From contig VCMS01000117.1 in assembly GCA_022539475.1 (NCBI GenBank), positions 186,001-250,000 of the forward strand: a DNA stretch of 64,000 nt. The letters run 5' to 3'. Position 1 is the stretch's first letter. Each line of letters starts with the position of its first letter. The stretch is from Gracilaria domingensis. Its lineage: Eukaryota; Rhodophyta; Florideophyceae; Gracilariales; Gracilariaceae. Of this stretch, positions 1-11,412 are shown piece by piece. The position numbers and the translations under genes were made by a program. The notes beneath the pieces are model-generated. The model was not told where the DNA came from, ran no database searches, and saw only the letters and a list, made by a program, of their open reading frames with translations.

Positions 1-164
1 AGGTATTGCTTGGAGTTGGAGGTTTGCGATGGTTGCGCAAAGTAGTTCTATATAAGCGGTGACTCGAGCACCTCCAAGTAAATTCCGAGCCAGAGCTGGC
101 GAACTTCCTTTCATTCCCCCTATCCTTTCTCTCAACCTCCCCTTTCCAGCTCTAACCTCCATCA
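1..164 (+). repeat. Copia A LTR, right part (LTR 1, cut by window edge)
   Basis: This is the 3' part of the family A LTR. It carries a TATA-like CTATATAAG at about 48-56, probably the LTR promoter, and ends CTCCATCA at 164 just before the primer-binding site. Confidence 0.85.
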
Positions 165-179
165 GGTTATGGGCCCAGC
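165..179 (+). other. Primer-binding site for half-tRNA initiator Met
   Basis: GGTTATGGGCCCAGC follows the LTR directly. It is the reverse complement of the anticodon arm of eukaryotic initiator tRNA-Met (GCTGGGCCCATAACC). Drosophila copia is known to prime from an internal half of this tRNA in the same way. The site recurs at 4174, 8182 and 12191. Confidence 0.85.
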
Positions 180-1071
180 CCCGCTGACCTCTGCCGTTAT
201 CGTTCGTCTACCGCCGCTCTCCCTCACCGCCGTTCACCCGCTTCGCTGTTTTCCCTTCTCTCTCCTTTCGTCGTTGCGTCGGGTGTGTTGACAGTGTTGT
301 TGGTTGGTGTTGATCTTCTCCTTTCGGTTTTGCGTTCCTCCCTGAGGGCGTTGTGGTGGTAGTGGTTCGACGTTGATTCTGTATCGTTATTTGGGCGCTC
401 GTTGTTGCCCGTGTTGTCGATCGCTATCCGTTTCGTTTGGTCTCCCTCTGTCGTTATTGTTGGGATCCCCGCGTCGTGTTGCGGGTTCTGATCCGAGAGG
501 TTGAGGACCGTTCGTTGTTGAAGTCTGTGCACTGCGTGTGTGCTCAGCAGTTGTTGAAGTCTGTGCACTGTGTGTGCTCAGCGTTTGGGGTTGTCATCTG
601 AGGTCCAGCGACAAGCGGTTGATCCGAGCAATCGGGGACGTTAGTCTGGGGGCTTGAACCAAAGCGGACGTGCTGTCTAGCGGACTCCCACCGGTCCTTC
701 GGGGCGGATAACGGTGTCGGTCGGAAGACCTGGCAGTACCGCGAGTGCTGAAGTGGACGGGGTGCCGTGACGCACTGTTGGACTTGGGTGGCTCACCTTT
801 GTTGTTGTTGACCTGACTTTGTGTCGGGTTCTTGGTCTGTGGTGAAGGCAAACCGAAACGAGCTTTTGATCCGTGCAACCTCGGTTGAGCGGGGAGGCGA
901 CGTACCGAAGGCTGACCTCCTTTTCAGGATCAGGCCGCGTGTGGGCATTATTGTCTGCTCGTTAGGAGCGTACCTTGGTTTGTCATAGTAGCTGCAGTTT
1001 CGAGGTCGCGCAAGTTCTTGCAAGAGGCCAGATTGGGTTAAGTGGTGAAGACATATCTTTGGTCATTAACC

Positions 1072-1192
1072 ATCCTTTGGACGCCTCGTAGAGAGCAACG
1101 CGCCTTCTCCTGGAACGCAGGAGGAGGTAGACTGCAGAAGTCGTTTCCTACCCGGAGGGTCTCCGGGGGTCAGGGGTCCGATCCCCTAGGAT
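1072..1192 (+). ncRNA. Folded leader segment, tRNA-like multi-hairpin
   Basis: ATCCT (1072-1076) can pair with AGGAT (1188-1192) to close a multibranch fold. Inside are TTCTCCTG/CAGGAGGA (1105-1112 with 1118-1125), GGTAG/CTACC (1126-1130 with 1148-1152), CCCGGAG/CTCCGGG (1151-1157 with 1161-1167) and AGGGG/CCCCT (1172-1176 with 1183-1187, loop TCCGAT). The last hairpin abuts the closing stem as a T-arm abuts an acceptor stem. A diverged Copia family at 18762-18887 has the same order with different pairing bases. Copies recur in units 2-4 at the 4.01-kb period. The tRNA-like reading is inference; the pairings are visible. Confidence 0.55.
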
Positions 1193-1399
1193 ACTGGGAA
1201 TTTAGTTCCTGCCAGTGGTCCCGACTATTGAAGTTTTTGTTGTTGTTGGTGTTTGCCGTTGTTGTTGTTTGCAGTTGGTGTTGTTTGCTGCTGTTGTTTA
1301 CTGCTGTTGTTTGCTGCTGTTGTTTGCTGTCGTTGTTTGCCGTTGCTGCCTACCTGCCGCTGCCGTATTTGATTTGCTCCGCTGTTTCCTTCTTACAAC

Positions 1400-3523
1400 A
1401 TGGATTCGTTCAGTGGGCTCAAGATCGAGAAGTTTGGTGAGGATAACTTTCACACCTGGAAGCAGAAGATTCAGTACGTACTTGCACTGAAAGACCTCAA
1501 GAACCATCTCACCACTTCTGCACCCACCGATGAAGGGGAACTGGCGAAATGGCAAATCCGAGACGAAAGGGCTAGAGCGATCATTGGACTCACGCTTGCC
1601 GACGAGCACCTTGATCACATTCGTGACATTGACACTGCTGCTGACGCATGGAAGGCCATCTGCAATGTGTTCCAACGCAAGACTCTTTTGAACCGAATCA
1701 ACGCCAGACGTGCTTTCTACTCTGTCAAGATGCGCGAGGACGAGAAGATGTTGCAATTCATCAATCGTGTTCGGCACTTGGGCTCCGACCTCAAGAGTAT
1801 GGAGGTCAACGTTGAAGAAGAGGACATTGCCATGGCCGCTCTATGTGGACTTCCGGAACGTTTTGAGCACCTCATTGTTGCAATTGACACCACGATCGGA
1901 GATCGCCAACTCACCATGGAGTTTGTGAAGAGCCGTCTGTTGCAAGATGAGCAACGTATGAGTGATCGTGCCAAGGAGGAGTCCGGTGGTGATGCAGCAC
2001 TCGTGGGACGCCAGTTTCGTAGGAAGTCATTGAAGTCGGTTTTGTGTTACTATTGTGGCATAAAGGGTCATATCCAGAAGAACTGTTTCAAGAAGCAACG
2101 TGATGGGGCTAACAAGGATAAGATCGATGCTGCTCACCCAAGTGTACATACCGCGCTCAACGATGAGCAAGGTACGGGCGGCAGCGATTCTGACTTTGTA
2201 TGCCTCATTGCAAATGGTGCCGACAAGGCCACTAACAGTGACTGGATTGTTGACTCTGGAGCTACTGCGCACATGACTTATGATGACTCAATGTTCCAAA
2301 CGTACGAGACAAAGGTGTCGTCGGGTGTGAGTATCGGCAATGATTCCAAGTTGCAGTCTGTTGGTCACGGAAGTATGGAGCTCGATCTGACAGTTGAAGG
2401 GTCCAAGCGTAAGTGCAAGCTAAAGCAGGTGGTACACGTGCCCAACTTACGGTACCACTTGTTGTCTGTGTCACAGATTTGTGATCTGGGCTGCACGGTA
2501 GTGTTTGACAAAGAAAAGGTATGTGTGTACAAGGGGTCAAAAGTGGTTGCCGTCGGGCGACGCGTCAAAGACCTGTACTACCTTTGCACTGCTGCAGAAC
2601 ACCTCACGGACACGGACAGTGCGCTTGTGTCAGACCTGTCTCTTTGGCATGCTCGAATGGCTCATGTGAATGTGGAAGGCATCAAGCAGATGGCTCGAAA
2701 TGGCGTTGTGTCAGGTCTGAATGTGGATGTGGCTCAGAAGGTGGATGTGTGTGGCTCATGTGTAGTGAGCAAAGCAACCCGTGCTTCGACTCCCAAGCAA
2801 GGGGGGGAACGAGCTGAACACGTACTGGACCTGGTACACTCTGATATTTCGGGTCCAGTGAACGTGAAGTCCTTGGGAGGCTCGCACTACTTTGTCACAT
2901 TCATCGATGACCACAGCCGTTACTGCTTTCTGTACATGCTCAAGACGAAGGATGAGGTGTTCCGGATGTTCATCAAGTGGCTCAGGTTTGTGGAGAACCA
3001 GATGGGCAGGAAGGTGCTAACCATCACCGCTCGTAAAAGTGTGCTGCGTGCTTTGCGCACAAACAACGGTGGTGAGTACCTGTCCAATCGATTCTCCGAG
3101 AAACTGGAGCAGTACGGTATTGAGCATCAGCGAACTGTGCCTTACAATCCACAGCAAAACGGGCTTGCCGAGAGGTTCAATCGCACACTCATGGACTTGG
3201 TCAGGTCAATGTTGCATCACAAGAATGTGCCAAAAAGCTTTTGGGCTGAGGCTCTGAATGTTTCTGTGTATGTGCGCAACAGAGTGACCTGCAAAGAGCT
3301 TCCGAGTGACGTGACTCCGTTTGAGCTGTGGCATGGACAGAAGCCTGATCTGAGCAATCTGCGTGTGTTTGGCAGCCGTTGCTGGCACAAGGTGGTGTTG
3401 GATGTTGACCCTGTGCTGTCACTGAAAACCAAAAATGCTGGGGAGCATGGGCTGTTTTGGAGGGTGTCGTTGGAAACGCGCATATGCGCCTCTGCGCAAT
3501 CTCAACGTGAAACGGGCTTCTGA
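1400..3523 (+). CDS. Copia A unit 1: gag, protease and integrase frame
   Basis: This is a 707-codon open frame starting at the ATG at 1400. Residues 1-200 are a Copia-type gag (start MDSFSGLKIEKFGEDNFHTW). A CCHC zinc knuckle (CYYCGIKGHIQKNC) lies near residue 215 and the aspartic protease motif WIVDSGATAHM near 283. The pre-integrase zinc region (LWHARMAHVN ... CGSC) is near 415-455, followed by the integrase core (DHSRY, NNGGEY, NGLAERFNRTL). These parts package RNA, cleave the polyprotein and integrate DNA in the Copia family. The order gag-PR-IN is diagnostic of Copia rather than Ty3/gypsy. The unit is a fossil and not a full element. Confidence 0.9.
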   Translation: MDSFSGLKIEKFGEDNFHTWKQKIQYVLALKDLKNHLTTSAPTDEGELAKWQIRDERARAIIGLTLADEHLDHIRDIDTAADAWKAICNVFQRKTLLNRINARRAFYSVKMREDEKMLQFINRVRHLGSDLKSMEVNVEEEDIAMAALCGLPERFEHLIVAIDTTIGDRQLTMEFVKSRLLQDEQRMSDRAKEESGGDAALVGRQFRRKSLKSVLCYYCGIKGHIQKNCFKKQRDGANKDKIDAAHPSVHTALNDEQGTGGSDSDFVCLIANGADKATNSDWIVDSGATAHMTYDDSMFQTYETKVSSGVSIGNDSKLQSVGHGSMELDLTVEGSKRKCKLKQVVHVPNLRYHLLSVSQICDLGCTVVFDKEKVCVYKGSKVVAVGRRVKDLYYLCTAAEHLTDTDSALVSDLSLWHARMAHVNVEGIKQMARNGVVSGLNVDVAQKVDVCGSCVVSKATRASTPKQGGERAEHVLDLVHSDISGPVNVKSLGGSHYFVTFIDDHSRYCFLYMLKTKDEVFRMFIKWLRFVENQMGRKVLTITARKSVLRALRTNNGGEYLSNRFSEKLEQYGIEHQRTVPYNPQQNGLAERFNRTLMDLVRSMLHHKNVPKSFWAEALNVSVYVRNRVTCKELPSDVTPFELWHGQKPDLSNLRVFGSRCWHKVVLDVDPVLSLKTKNAGEHGLFWRVSLETRICASAQSQRETGF

Positions 3524-4173
3524 TTGGCTACTGCAAATGGTCATATGCATTGTGGTTCGTACAAGTGTTGTGGCGCTAATGGGTTGTTTCCGGCGTACAC
3601 GTGTGTAGCTAGTACACTGGGCATACTGTACATGATGCACAGAGTACACACGTATGTACGTGGACATGTAGGACAGCTTGGTGTAACTTGGGCACTGTGG
3701 TGAAGAGTTGATGCGGTGTCAAGAGGATTACAGTGTGGTGTTGTTGGTGACGTAGGACTTGGAGTGAGTTTGTGGTGAAGTGTTGTTGGTGAGCTTGTAC
3801 GTAACTGTTATGGTGTGGTGTAGGGATTACAGTGTGTTGGCACTATGTGAATCTGTGCATGGTTATGGATATGTGTAGGCACGTAAGTTGTTGTGCACTG
3901 TTGTGCACTGTCGTGCTTTGTTGTTGTAAGCTGCCATGATAGTGTGGGAGTGTTACCATGTTATGTTAGGAGATGATTGGTAGTATTGAGTGTCTCTAGC
4001 TAGTGGTTTAGGTATTGCTTGGAGTTGGAGGTTTGCGATGGTTGCGCAAAGTAGTTCTATATAAGCGGTGACTCGAGCACCTCCAAGTAAATTCCGAGCC
4101 AGAGCTGGCGAACTTCCTTTCATTCCCCCTATCCTTTCTCTCAACCTCCCCTTTCCAGCTCTAACCTCCATCA
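3396..4173 (+). repeat. Copia A LTR 2 (shared by units 1 and 2)
   Basis: This 778-bp LTR begins TGTTGGATG and ends CTCCATCA. It contains CTATATAAG near 4057 and many short TGTGCACTG-type repeats around 3895-3915. The primer-binding site follows at 4174. Confidence 0.9.
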
Positions 4174-7100
4174 GGTTATGGGCCCAGCCCCGCTGACCTC
4201 TGCCGTTATCGTTCGTCTACCGCCGCTCTCCCTCACCGCCGTTCACCCGCTTCGCTGTTTTCCCTTCTCTCTCCTTTCGTCGTTGCGTCGGGTGTGTTGA
4301 CAGTGTTGTTGGTTGGTGTTGATCTTCTCCTTTCGGTTTTGCGTTCCTCCCTGAGGGCGTTGTGGTGGTAGTGGTTCGACGTTGATTCTGTATCGTTATT
4401 TGGGCGCTCGTTGTTGCCCGTGTTGTCGATCGCTATCCGTTTCGTTTGGTCTCCCTCTGTCGTTATTGTTGGGATCCCCGCGTCGTGTTGCGGGTTCTGA
4501 TCCGAGAGGTTGAGGACCGTTCGTTGTTGAAGTCTGTGCACTGCGTGTGTGCTCAGCAGTTGTTGAAGTCTGTGCACTGTGTGTGCTCAGCGTTTGGGGT
4601 TGTCATCTGAGGTCCAGCGACAAGCGGTTGATCCGAGCAATCGGGGACGTTAGTCTGGGGGCTTGAACCAAAGCGGACGTGCTGTCTAGCGGACTCCCAC
4701 CGGTCCTTCGGGGCGGATAACGGTGTCGGTCGGAAGACCTGGTAGTACCGCGAGTGCTGAAGTGGACGGGGTGCCGTGACGCACTGTTGGACTTGGGTGG
4801 CTCACCTTTGTTGTTGTTGACCTGACTTTGTGTCGGGTTCTTGATCTGTGGTGAAGGCAAACCGAAACGAGCTTTTGATCCGTGCAACCTCGGTTGAGCG
4901 GGGAGGCGACGTACCGAAGGCTGACCTCCTTTTCAGGATCAGGCCGCGTGTGGGCATTATTGTCTGCTCGTTAGGAGCGTACCTTGGTTTGTCATAGTAG
5001 CTGCAGTTTCGAGGTCGCGCAAGTTCTTGCAAGAGGCCAGATTGGGTTAAGTGGTGAAGACATATCTTTGGTCATTAACCATCCTTTGGACGCCTCGTAG
5101 AGAGCAACGCGCCTTCTCCTGGAACGCAGGAGGAGGTAGACTGCAGAAGTCGTTTCCTACCCGGAGGGTCTCCGGGGGTCAGGGGTCCGATCCCCTAGGA
5201 TACTGGGAATTTAGTTCCTGCCAGTGGTCCCGACTATTGAAGTTTTTGTTGTTGTTGGTGTTTGCCGTTGTTGTTGTTTGCAGTTGGTGTTGTTTGCTGC
5301 TGTTGTTTACTGCTGTTGTTTGCTGCTGTTGTTTGCTGTCGTTGTTTGCCGTTGCTGCCTACCTGCCGCTGCCGTATTTGATTTGCTCCGCTGTTTCCTT
5401 CTTACAACATGGATTCGTTCAGTGGGCTCAAGATCGAGAAGTTTGGTGAGGATAACTTTCACACCTGGAAGCAGAAGATTCAGTACGTACTTGCACTGAA
5501 AGACCTCAAGAACCATCTCACCACTTCTGCACCCACCGATGAAGGGGAACTGGCGAAATGGCAAATCCGAGACGAAAGGGCTAGAGCGATCATTGGACTC
5601 ACGCTTGCCGACGAGCACCTTGATCACATTCGTGACATTGACACTGCTGCTGACGCATGGAAGGCCATCTGCAATGTGTTCCAACGCAAGACTCTTTTGA
5701 ACCGAATCAACGCCAGACGTGCTTTCTACTCTGTCAAGATGCGCGAGGACGAGAAGATGTTGCAATTCATCAATCGTGTTCGGCACTTGGGCTCCGACCT
5801 CAAGAGTATGGAGGTCAACGTTGAAGAAGAGGACATTGCCATGGCCGCTCTATGTGGACTTCCGGAACGTTTTGAGCACCTCATTGTTGCAATTGACACC
5901 ACGATCGGAGATCGCCAACTCACCATGGAGTTTGTGAAGAGCCGTCTGTTGCAAGATGAGCAACGTATGAGTGATCGTGCCAAGGAGGAGTCCGGTGGTG
6001 ATGCAGCACTCGTGGGACGCCAGTTTCGTAGGAAGTCATTGAAGTCGGTTGTGTGTTACTATTGTGGCATAAAGGGTCATATCCAGAAGAACTGTTTCAA
6101 AAAGCAACGTGATGGGGCTAACAAGGATAAGATCGATGCTGCTCACCCAAGTGTACATACCGCGCTCAACGATGAGCAAGGTACGGGCGGCAGCGATTCT
6201 GACTTTGTATGCCTCATTGCAAATGGTGCCGACAAGGCCACTAACAGTGACTGGATTGTTGACTCTGGAGCTACTGCGCACATGATTTATGATGACTCAA
6301 TGTTCCAAACGTACGAGACAAAGGTGTCGTCGGGTGTGAGTATCGGCAATGATTCCAAGTTGCAGTCTGTTGGTCACGGAAGTATGGAGCTCGATCTGAC
6401 AGTTGAAGGGTCCAAGCGTAAGTGCAAGCTAAAGCAGGTGGTACACGTGCCCAACTTACGGTACCACTTGTTGTCTGTGTCACAGATTTGTGATCTGGGC
6501 TGCACGGTAGTTTTGACAAAGAAAAGGTATGTGTGTACAAGGGGTCAAAAGTGGTTGCCGTCGGGCGACGCGTCAAAGACCTGTACTACCTTTGCACTGC
6601 TGCAGAACACCTCACGGACACGGACAGTGCGCTTGTGTCAGACCTGTCTCTTTGGCATGCTCGAATGGCTCATGTGAATGTGGAAGGCATCAAGCAGATG
6701 GCTCGAAATGGCGTTGTGTCAGGTCTGAATGTGGATGTGGCTCAGAAGGTGGATGTGTGTGGCTCATGTGTAGTGAGCAAAGCAACCCGTGCTTCGACTC
6801 CCAAGCAAGGGGGGGAACGAGCTGAACACGTACTGGACCTGGTACACTCTGATATTTCGGGTCCAGTGAACGTGAAGTCCTTGGGAGGCTCGCACTACTT
6901 TGTCACATTCATCGATGACCACAGCCGTTACTGCTTTCTGTACATGCTCAAGACGAAGGATGAGGTGTTCCGGATGTTCATCAAGTGGCTCAGGTTTGTG
7001 GAGAACCAGATGGGCAGGAAGGTGCTAACCATCACCGCTCGTAAAAGTGTGCTGCGTGCTTTGCGCACAAACAACGGTGGTGAGTACCTGTCCAATCGAT

Positions 7101-7403
7101 TCTCCGAGAAACTGGAGCAGTACGGTATTGAGCATCAGCGAACTGTGCCTTACAATCCACAGCAAAACGGGCTTGCCGAGAGGTTCAATCGCACACTCAT
7201 GGACTTGGTCAGGTCAATGTTGCATCACAAGAATGTGCCAAAAAGCTTTTGGGCTGAAGCTCTGAATGTTTCTGTGTATGTGCGCAACAGAGTGACCTGC
7301 AAAGAGCTTCCGAGTGACGTGACTCCGTTTGAGCTGTGGCATGGACAGAAGCCTGATCTGAGCAATCTGCGTGTGTTTGGCAGCCGTTGCTGGCACAAGG
7401 TGG
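4174..7403 (+). mobile_element. Copia A array, internal region of unit 2
   Basis: Same layout as unit 1: primer-binding site, leader with the folded segment near 5081-5201, then gag, protease and integrase parts. It differs from unit 1 by scattered single bases. Confidence 0.85.
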
Positions 7404-7531
7404 TGTTGGATGTTGACCCTGTGCTGTCACTGAAAACCAAAAATGCTGGGGAGCATGGGCTGTTTTGGAGGGTGCCGTTGGAAAAGCGCATATGCGCCTC
7501 TGCGCAATCTCAACGTGAAACGGGCTTCTGA
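5409..7531 (+). pseudogene. Copia A unit 2 gag-protease-integrase, broken
   Basis: The same motifs as unit 1 are present: gag start MDSFSGLK, a CCHC knuckle, DSGATAHM, and the integrase core ending in the NGLAERFNRTL region. The reading frame is broken about once. Otherwise it is nearly identical to units 1 and 3, so the break is recent. Confidence 0.85.
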
Positions 7532-8181
7532 TTGGCTACTGCAAATGGTCATATGCATTGTGGTTCGTACAAGTGTTGTGGCGCTAATGGGTTGTTTCCG
7601 GCGTACACGTGTGTAGCTAGTACACTGGGCATACTGTACATGATGCACAGGGTACACACGTATGTACGTGGACATGTAGGACAGCTTGGTGTAACTTGGG
7701 CACTGTGGTGAAGAGTTGATGCGGTGTCAAGAGGATTACAGTGTGGTGTTGTTGGTGACGTAGGACTTGGAGTGAGTTTGTGGTGAAGTGTTGTTGGTGA
7801 GCTTGTACGTAACTGTTATGGTGTGGTGTAGGGATTACAGTGTGTCGGCGCTATGTGAATCTGTGCATGGCCATGGTTATGTGTAGGCACGTAACTTGTT
7901 GTGCACTGTTGTGCACTGTCGTGCTTTGTTGTTGTAAGCTGCCATGATAGTGTGGGAGTGTTACCATGTTATGTTAGGAGATGATTGGTAGTATTGAGTG
8001 TCTCTAGCTAGTGGTTTAGGTATTGCTTGGAGTTGGAGGTTTGCGATGGTTGCGCAAAGTAGTTCTATATAAGCGGTGACTCGAGCACCTCCAAGTAAAT
8101 TCCGAGCCAGAGCTGGCGAACTTCCTTTCATTCCCCCTATCCTTTCTCTCAACCTCCCCTTTCCAGCTCTAACCTCCATCA
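7404..8181 (+). repeat. Copia A LTR 3 (shared by units 2 and 3)
   Basis: A 778-bp LTR with the same TGTTGGATG and CTCCATCA ends and a TATA-like box near 8065. The primer-binding site follows at 8182. Confidence 0.9.
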
Positions 8182-11100
8182 GGTTATGGGCCCAGCCCCG
8201 CTGACCTCTGCCGTTATCGTTCGTCTACCGCCGCTCTCCCTCACCGCCGTTCACCCGCTTCGCTGTTTTCCCTTCTCTCTCCTTTCGTCGTTGCGTCGGG
8301 TGTGTTGACAGTGTTGTTGGTTGGTGTTGATCTTCTCCTTTCGGTTTTGCGTTCCTCCCTGAGGGCGTTGTGGTGGTAGTGGTTCGACGTTGATTCTGTA
8401 TCGTTATTTGGGCGCTCGTTGTTGCCCGTGTTGTCGATCGCTATCCGTTTCGTTTGGTCTCCCTCTGTCGTTATTGTTGGGATCCCCGCGTCGTGTTGCG
8501 GGTTCTGATCCGAGAGGTTGAGGACCGTTCGTTGTTGAAGTCTGTGCACTGCGTGTGTGCTCAGCAGTTGTTGAAGTCTGTGCACTGTGTGTGCTCAGCG
8601 TTTGGGGTTGTCATCTGAGGTCCAGCGACAAGCGGTTGATCCGAGCAATCGGGGACGTTATTCTGGGGGCTTGAACCAAAGCGGACGTGCTGTCTAGCGG
8701 ACTCCCACCGGTCCTTCGGGGCGGATAACGGTGTCGGTCGGAAGACCTGGTAGTACCGCGAGTGCTGAAGTGGACGGGGTGCCGTGACGCACTGTTGGAC
8801 TTGGGTGGCTCACCTTTGTTGTTGTTGACCTGACTTTGTGTCGGGTTCTTGGTCTGTGGTGAAGGCAAACCGAAACGAGCTTTTGATCCGTGCAACCTCG
8901 GTTGAGCGGGGAGGCGACGTACCGAAGGCTGACCTCCTTTTCAGGATCAGGCCGCGTGTGGGCATTATTGTCTGCTCGTTAGGAGCGTACCTTGGTTTGT
9001 CATAGTAGCTGCAGTTTCGAGGTCGCGCAAGTTCTTGCAAGAGGCCAGATTGGGTTAAGTGGTGAAGACATATCTTTGGTCATTAACCATCCTTTGGACG
9101 CCTCGTAGAGAGCAACGCGCCTTCTCTTGGAACGCAGGAGGAGGTAGACTGCAGAAGTCGTTTCCTACCCGGAGGGTCTCCGGGGGTCAGGGGTCCGATC
9201 CCCTAGGATACTGGGAATTTAGTTCCTGCCAGTGGTCCCGACTATTGAAGTTTTTGTTGTTGTTGGTGTTTGCCGTTGTTGTTGTTTGCAGTTGGTGTTG
9301 TTTGCTGCTGTTGTTTACTGCTGTTGTTTGCTGCTGTTGTTTGCTGTCGTTGTTTGCCGTTGCTGCCTACCTGCCGCTGCCGTATTTGATTTGCTCCGCT
9401 GTTTCCTTCTTACAACATGGATTCGTTCAGTGGGCTCAAGATCGAGAAGTTTGGTGAGGATAACTTTCACACCTGGAAGCAGAAGATTCAGTACGTACTT
9501 GCACTGAAAGACCTCAAGAACCATCTCACCACTTCTGCACCCACCGATGAAGGGGAACTGGCGAAATGGCAAATCCGAGACGAAAGGGCTAGAGCGATCA
9601 TTGGACTCACGCTTGCCGACGAGCACCTTGATCACATTCGTGACATTGACACTGCTGCTGACGCATGGAAGGCCATCTGCAATGTGTTCCAACGCAAGAC
9701 TCTTTTGAACCGAATCAACGCCAGACGTGCTTTCTACTCTGTCAAGATGCGCGAGGACGAGAAGATGTTGCAATTCATCAATCGTGTTCGGCACTTGGGC
9801 TCCGACCTCAAGAGTATGGAGGTCAACGTTGAAGAAGAGGACATTGCCATGGCCGCTCTATGTGGACTTCCGGAACGTTTTGAGCACCTCATTGTTGCAA
9901 TTGACACCACGATCGGAGATCGCCAACTCACCATGGAGTTTGTGAAGAGCCGTCTGTTGCAAGATGAGCAACGTATGAGTGATCGTGCCAAGGAGGAGTC
10001 CGGTGGTGATGCAGCACTCGTGGGACGCCAGTTTCGTAGGAAGTCATTGAAGTCGGTTTTGTGTTACTATTGTGGCATAAAGGGTCATATCCAGAAGAAC
10101 TGTTTCAAGAAGCAACGTGATGGGGCTAACAAGGATAAGATCGATGCTGCTCACCCAAGTGTACATACCGCGCTCAACGATGAGCAAGGTACGGGCGGCA
10201 GCGATTCTGACTTTGTATGCCTCATTGCAAATGGTGCCGACAAGGCCACTAACAGTGACTGGATTGTTGACTCTGGAGCTACTGCGCACATGACTTATGA
10301 TGACTCAATGTTCCAAACGTACGAGACAAAGGTGTCGTCGGGTGTGAGTATCGGCAATGATTCCAAGTTGCAGTCTGTTGGTCACGGAAGTATGGAGCTC
10401 GATCTGACAGTTGAAGGGTCCAAGCGTAAGTGCAAGCTAAAGCAGGTGGTACACGTGCCCAACTTACGGTACCACTTGTTGTCTGTGTCACAGATTTGTG
10501 ATCTGGGCTGCACGGTAGTGTTTGACAAAGAAAAGGTATGTGTGTACAAGGGGTCAAAAGTGGTTGCCGTCGGGCGACGCGTCAAAGACCTGTACTACCT
10601 TTGCACTGCTGCAGAACACCTCACGGACACGGACAGTGCGCTTGTGTCAGACCTGTCTCTTTGGCATGCTCGAATGGCTCATGTGAATGTGGAAGGCATC
10701 AAGCAGATGGCTCGAAATGGCGTTGTGTCAGGTCTGAATGTGGATGTGGCTCAGAAGGTGGATGTGTGTGGCTCATGTGTAGTGAGCAAAGCAACCCGTG
10801 CTTCGACTCCCAAGCAAGGGGGGGAACGAGCTGAACACGTACTGGACCTGGTACACTCTGATATTTCGGGTCCAGTGAACGTGAAGTCCTTGGGAGGCTC
10901 GCACTACTTTGTCACATTCATCGATGACCACAGCCGTTACTGCTTTCTGTACATGCTCAAGACGAAGGATGAGGTGTTCCGGATGTTCATCAAGTGGCTC
11001 AGGTTTATGGAGAACCAGATGGGCAGGAAGGTGCTAACCATCACCGCTCGTAAAAGTGTGCTGCGTGCTTTGCGCACAAACAACGGTGGTGAGTACCTGT

Positions 11101-11412
11101 CCAATCGATTCTCCGAGAAACTGGAGCAGTACGGTATTGAGCATCAGCGAACTGTGCCTTACAATCCACAGCAAAACGGGCTTGCCGAGAGGTTCAATCG
11201 CACACTCATGGACTTGGTCAGGTCAATGTTGCATCACAAGAATGTGCCAAAAAGCTTTTGGGCTGAGGCTCTGAATGTTTCTGTGTATGTGCGCAACAGA
11301 GTGACCTGCAAAGAGCTTCCGAGTGACGTGACTCCGTTTGAGCTGTGGCATGGACAGAAGCCTGATCTGAGCAATCTGCGTGTGTTTGGCAGCCGTTGCT
11401 GGCACAAGGTGG
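8182..11412 (+). mobile_element. Copia A array, internal region of unit 3
   Basis: Same layout and nearly the same sequence as unit 1. It holds a primer-binding site, a leader with the folded segment near 9089-9209, and one long frame for gag, protease and integrase. Confidence 0.85.

Larger units (their letters stand above)
165..3395 (+). mobile_element. Copia A array, internal region of unit 1
   Basis: This region runs from the primer-binding site to the next LTR. A leader of about 1.2 kb holds a duplicated stretch of about 30 bp around 515-585, a folded RNA segment (1072-1192) and a TTG-rich tract (about 1225-1350). One open frame from 1400 covers gag, protease and integrase. No reverse transcriptase or RNase H part is present in this unit. 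It is a broken element with a long open frame and looks young. Confidence 0.85.

Noticed and set aside
224-1023. Long minus-strand open frames recurring in each Copia leader (also near 4233, 8241 and 12250)
   Set aside because: They repeat only because the leader repeats, have biased low-complexity content, and lie antisense to the retrotransposon transcript.
1042-1490. Hydrophobic Val/Leu/Cys-rich plus-strand frames in the leader
   Set aside because: They come from the TTG/CTG-rich tract and overlap the gag start. No domain or conserved start is present.
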